Source: Brevibacillus fluminis (lineage in GTDB: Bacteria; Bacillota; Bacilli; Brevibacillales; Brevibacillaceae). Taken from it: DNA of 64,000 nucleotides. The position numbers and the translations under genes are program-made. Shown one piece after another: positions 63,421 through 64,000 of this stretch. The stretch's first letter is position 1. Each line of letters starts with the position of its first letter. The notes under the pieces were generated by a model. That model saw only the letters and a program-made list of their open reading frames with translations. It ran no database searches and was not told the origin of the DNA. The stretch is from assembly GCF_003710825.1 (NCBI RefSeq), contig NZ_RHHQ01000008.1:496001-560000 (forward strand), given 5' to 3'.

Positions 63421-64000
63421 GGGATCACCAGCACCTGATTCGGATAAAGGGCGTAGGGCGATTTGATCTGATTGGCTTTCGCGATTTTCATATGATCAAC
63501 CCCCAGCTTACGCCCGATTACCCAGAGATTGTCCCCTTTTTTCACGGTGTAGGAACCGGGTTTCGGCTTTTCATCAGGGCGAATCCCTTTGTCGCTGAGT
63601 ACGGCGGTTGTCTCCCCATCCTCTGTCTTGGTTTCCACCTTGCGCACCTTCATTTGACGATATTGGCGGAGCGAGATGTCGTAATAAAGGCTGCCCACAT
63701 CGCCCGCCACCTCCCGAATGTCAAACGCTTCAATGGTGACGGAAAAATTCAAATCCATCCCATCATTATTGCTGACGATGAACCGAGCAGGAAACAGACT
63801 ATTCTTCCACTTCATGATAGTCCGCACAGCAGCCTCCGGATCAGGAATCTCGATGTACTCGCAAAACGGAGCATAATGCCTAGGGAAATGCGAGGAAAAG
63901 TCAAAGGTCGTCAGCACAGGGTCCTGGATGATGGACACCTCACCCAGTTTTTGCACCGAGACCGTCTCATTCGCAGAACCTGTCTTGATGGAGAGCTCCG
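63417..64000 (-). CDS. XkdP-type LysM-domain tail protein (partial, 5' end outside window)
   Basis: The frame is open to the window edge, so the N-terminus is missing. At least 190 residues are present. The visible start ELSIKTGSANETVSVQKLGEVSIIQDPVLTTFDFSSHFPRHY matches the XkdP N-terminal domain, and the C-terminus has one LysM repeat (YTVKKGDNLWVIGRKLGVDHMKIAKANQIKSPYALYPNQVLVI). In PBSX and relatives this protein follows the tape-measure protein and binds peptidoglycan or the hub. Its size suggests the short XkdP form (about 220 residues). The sheath, tube and tape-measure genes should lie just beyond the right edge. Confidence 0.9.
   Translation of the reverse strand, partial: ELSIKTGSANETVSVQKLGEVSIIQDPVLTTFDFSSHFPRHYAPFCEYIEIPDPEAAVRTIMKWKNSLFPARFIVSNNDGMDLNFSVTIEAFDIREVAGDVGSLYYDISLRQYRQMKVRKVETKTEDGETTAVLSDKGIRPDEKPKPGSYTVKKGDNLWVIGRKLGVDHMKIAKANQIKSPYALYPNQVLVIP

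Noticed and set aside
47994..64000. A classic extracellular contractile injection system (Afp/PVC type)
   Set aside because: No eCIS AAA+ ATPase, cap protein or toxin payload gene is in the window, and the core matches PBSX-type Xkd proteins. It cannot be excluded without the sequence to the right.

Overview
The window looks like the chromosome of a spore-forming Bacillota of the Brevibacillus/Paenibacillus kind. This rests on strong Shine-Dalgarno sites, frequent GTG/TTG starts, moderately high GC, a YesM/YesN-type two-component pair, a DeoR(SorC)-type sugar regulator, a sigma-54-controlled gab operon, MntR-like boxes and a PBSX/Xkd-type contractile-tail module. Genus is an inference from gene style; no rRNA or tRNA gene was seen.

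Layout. 0-4.3 kb: end of an oligopeptide/dipeptide ABC operon (oppF-like partial, oppD-like), divergent from a response regulator/histidine kinase pair. 4.3-10.7 kb: folA with a DinB-like partner, a deletion scar joining two 3' gene remnants (MFS transporter and MmyB-like regulator), an AraC/GyrI-like regulator, oligoendopeptidase F and a chemoreceptor. 10.9-15.3 kb: MFS/TetR divergent pair, then LysE plus isochorismatase divergent from a LysR regulator. 15.29-15.57 kb: a large imperfect palindrome. 15.6-28.8 kb: a 1,340-residue secreted subtilase, GNAT enzyme, MocR regulator with palindromic operators, leucine-rich-repeat protein, betaine-aldehyde-type dehydrogenase, mntH with MntR-like boxes, MBL-fold hydrolase and a second chemoreceptor.

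28.8-36.8 kb: one leftward operon, regulator - GatD-like dehydrogenase - FGGY kinase - RbsA/RbsC/RbsB-like importer - DeoC aldolase, opened by a DeoR-like palindrome and closed by a hairpin. It reads as a complete import, phosphorylate, oxidise, cleave route for an unidentified polyol or deoxy-sugar. 36.8-47.9 kb: a diguanylate cyclase; gabT-gabD with a near-perfect -24/-12 promoter, three TTCA-N4-TGAA upstream elements and a sigma-54 activator; a third chemoreceptor; an M42 aminopeptidase; a GrpB-family protein; a lipoprotein built from two tandem repeats.

47.99-64 kb: the distal part of a leftward contractile-tail operon running off the right edge: XkdP (LysM), XkdQ, XkdR (DUF2577), XkdS (DUF2634), XkdT (baseplate J), gpI-like, a 170-residue protein, a DUF4815 protein and its DPLAQTF half as two genes, a coiled-coil protein, two tandem paralogous ~1,150-residue fibres and a small helical protein, closed by a terminator. 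No holin, endolysin, integrase or capsid gene is seen here. This tail-like particle (tailocin, defective prophage or injection system) is the strongest candidate for an undescribed system; the large palindrome and the sugar operon come next.
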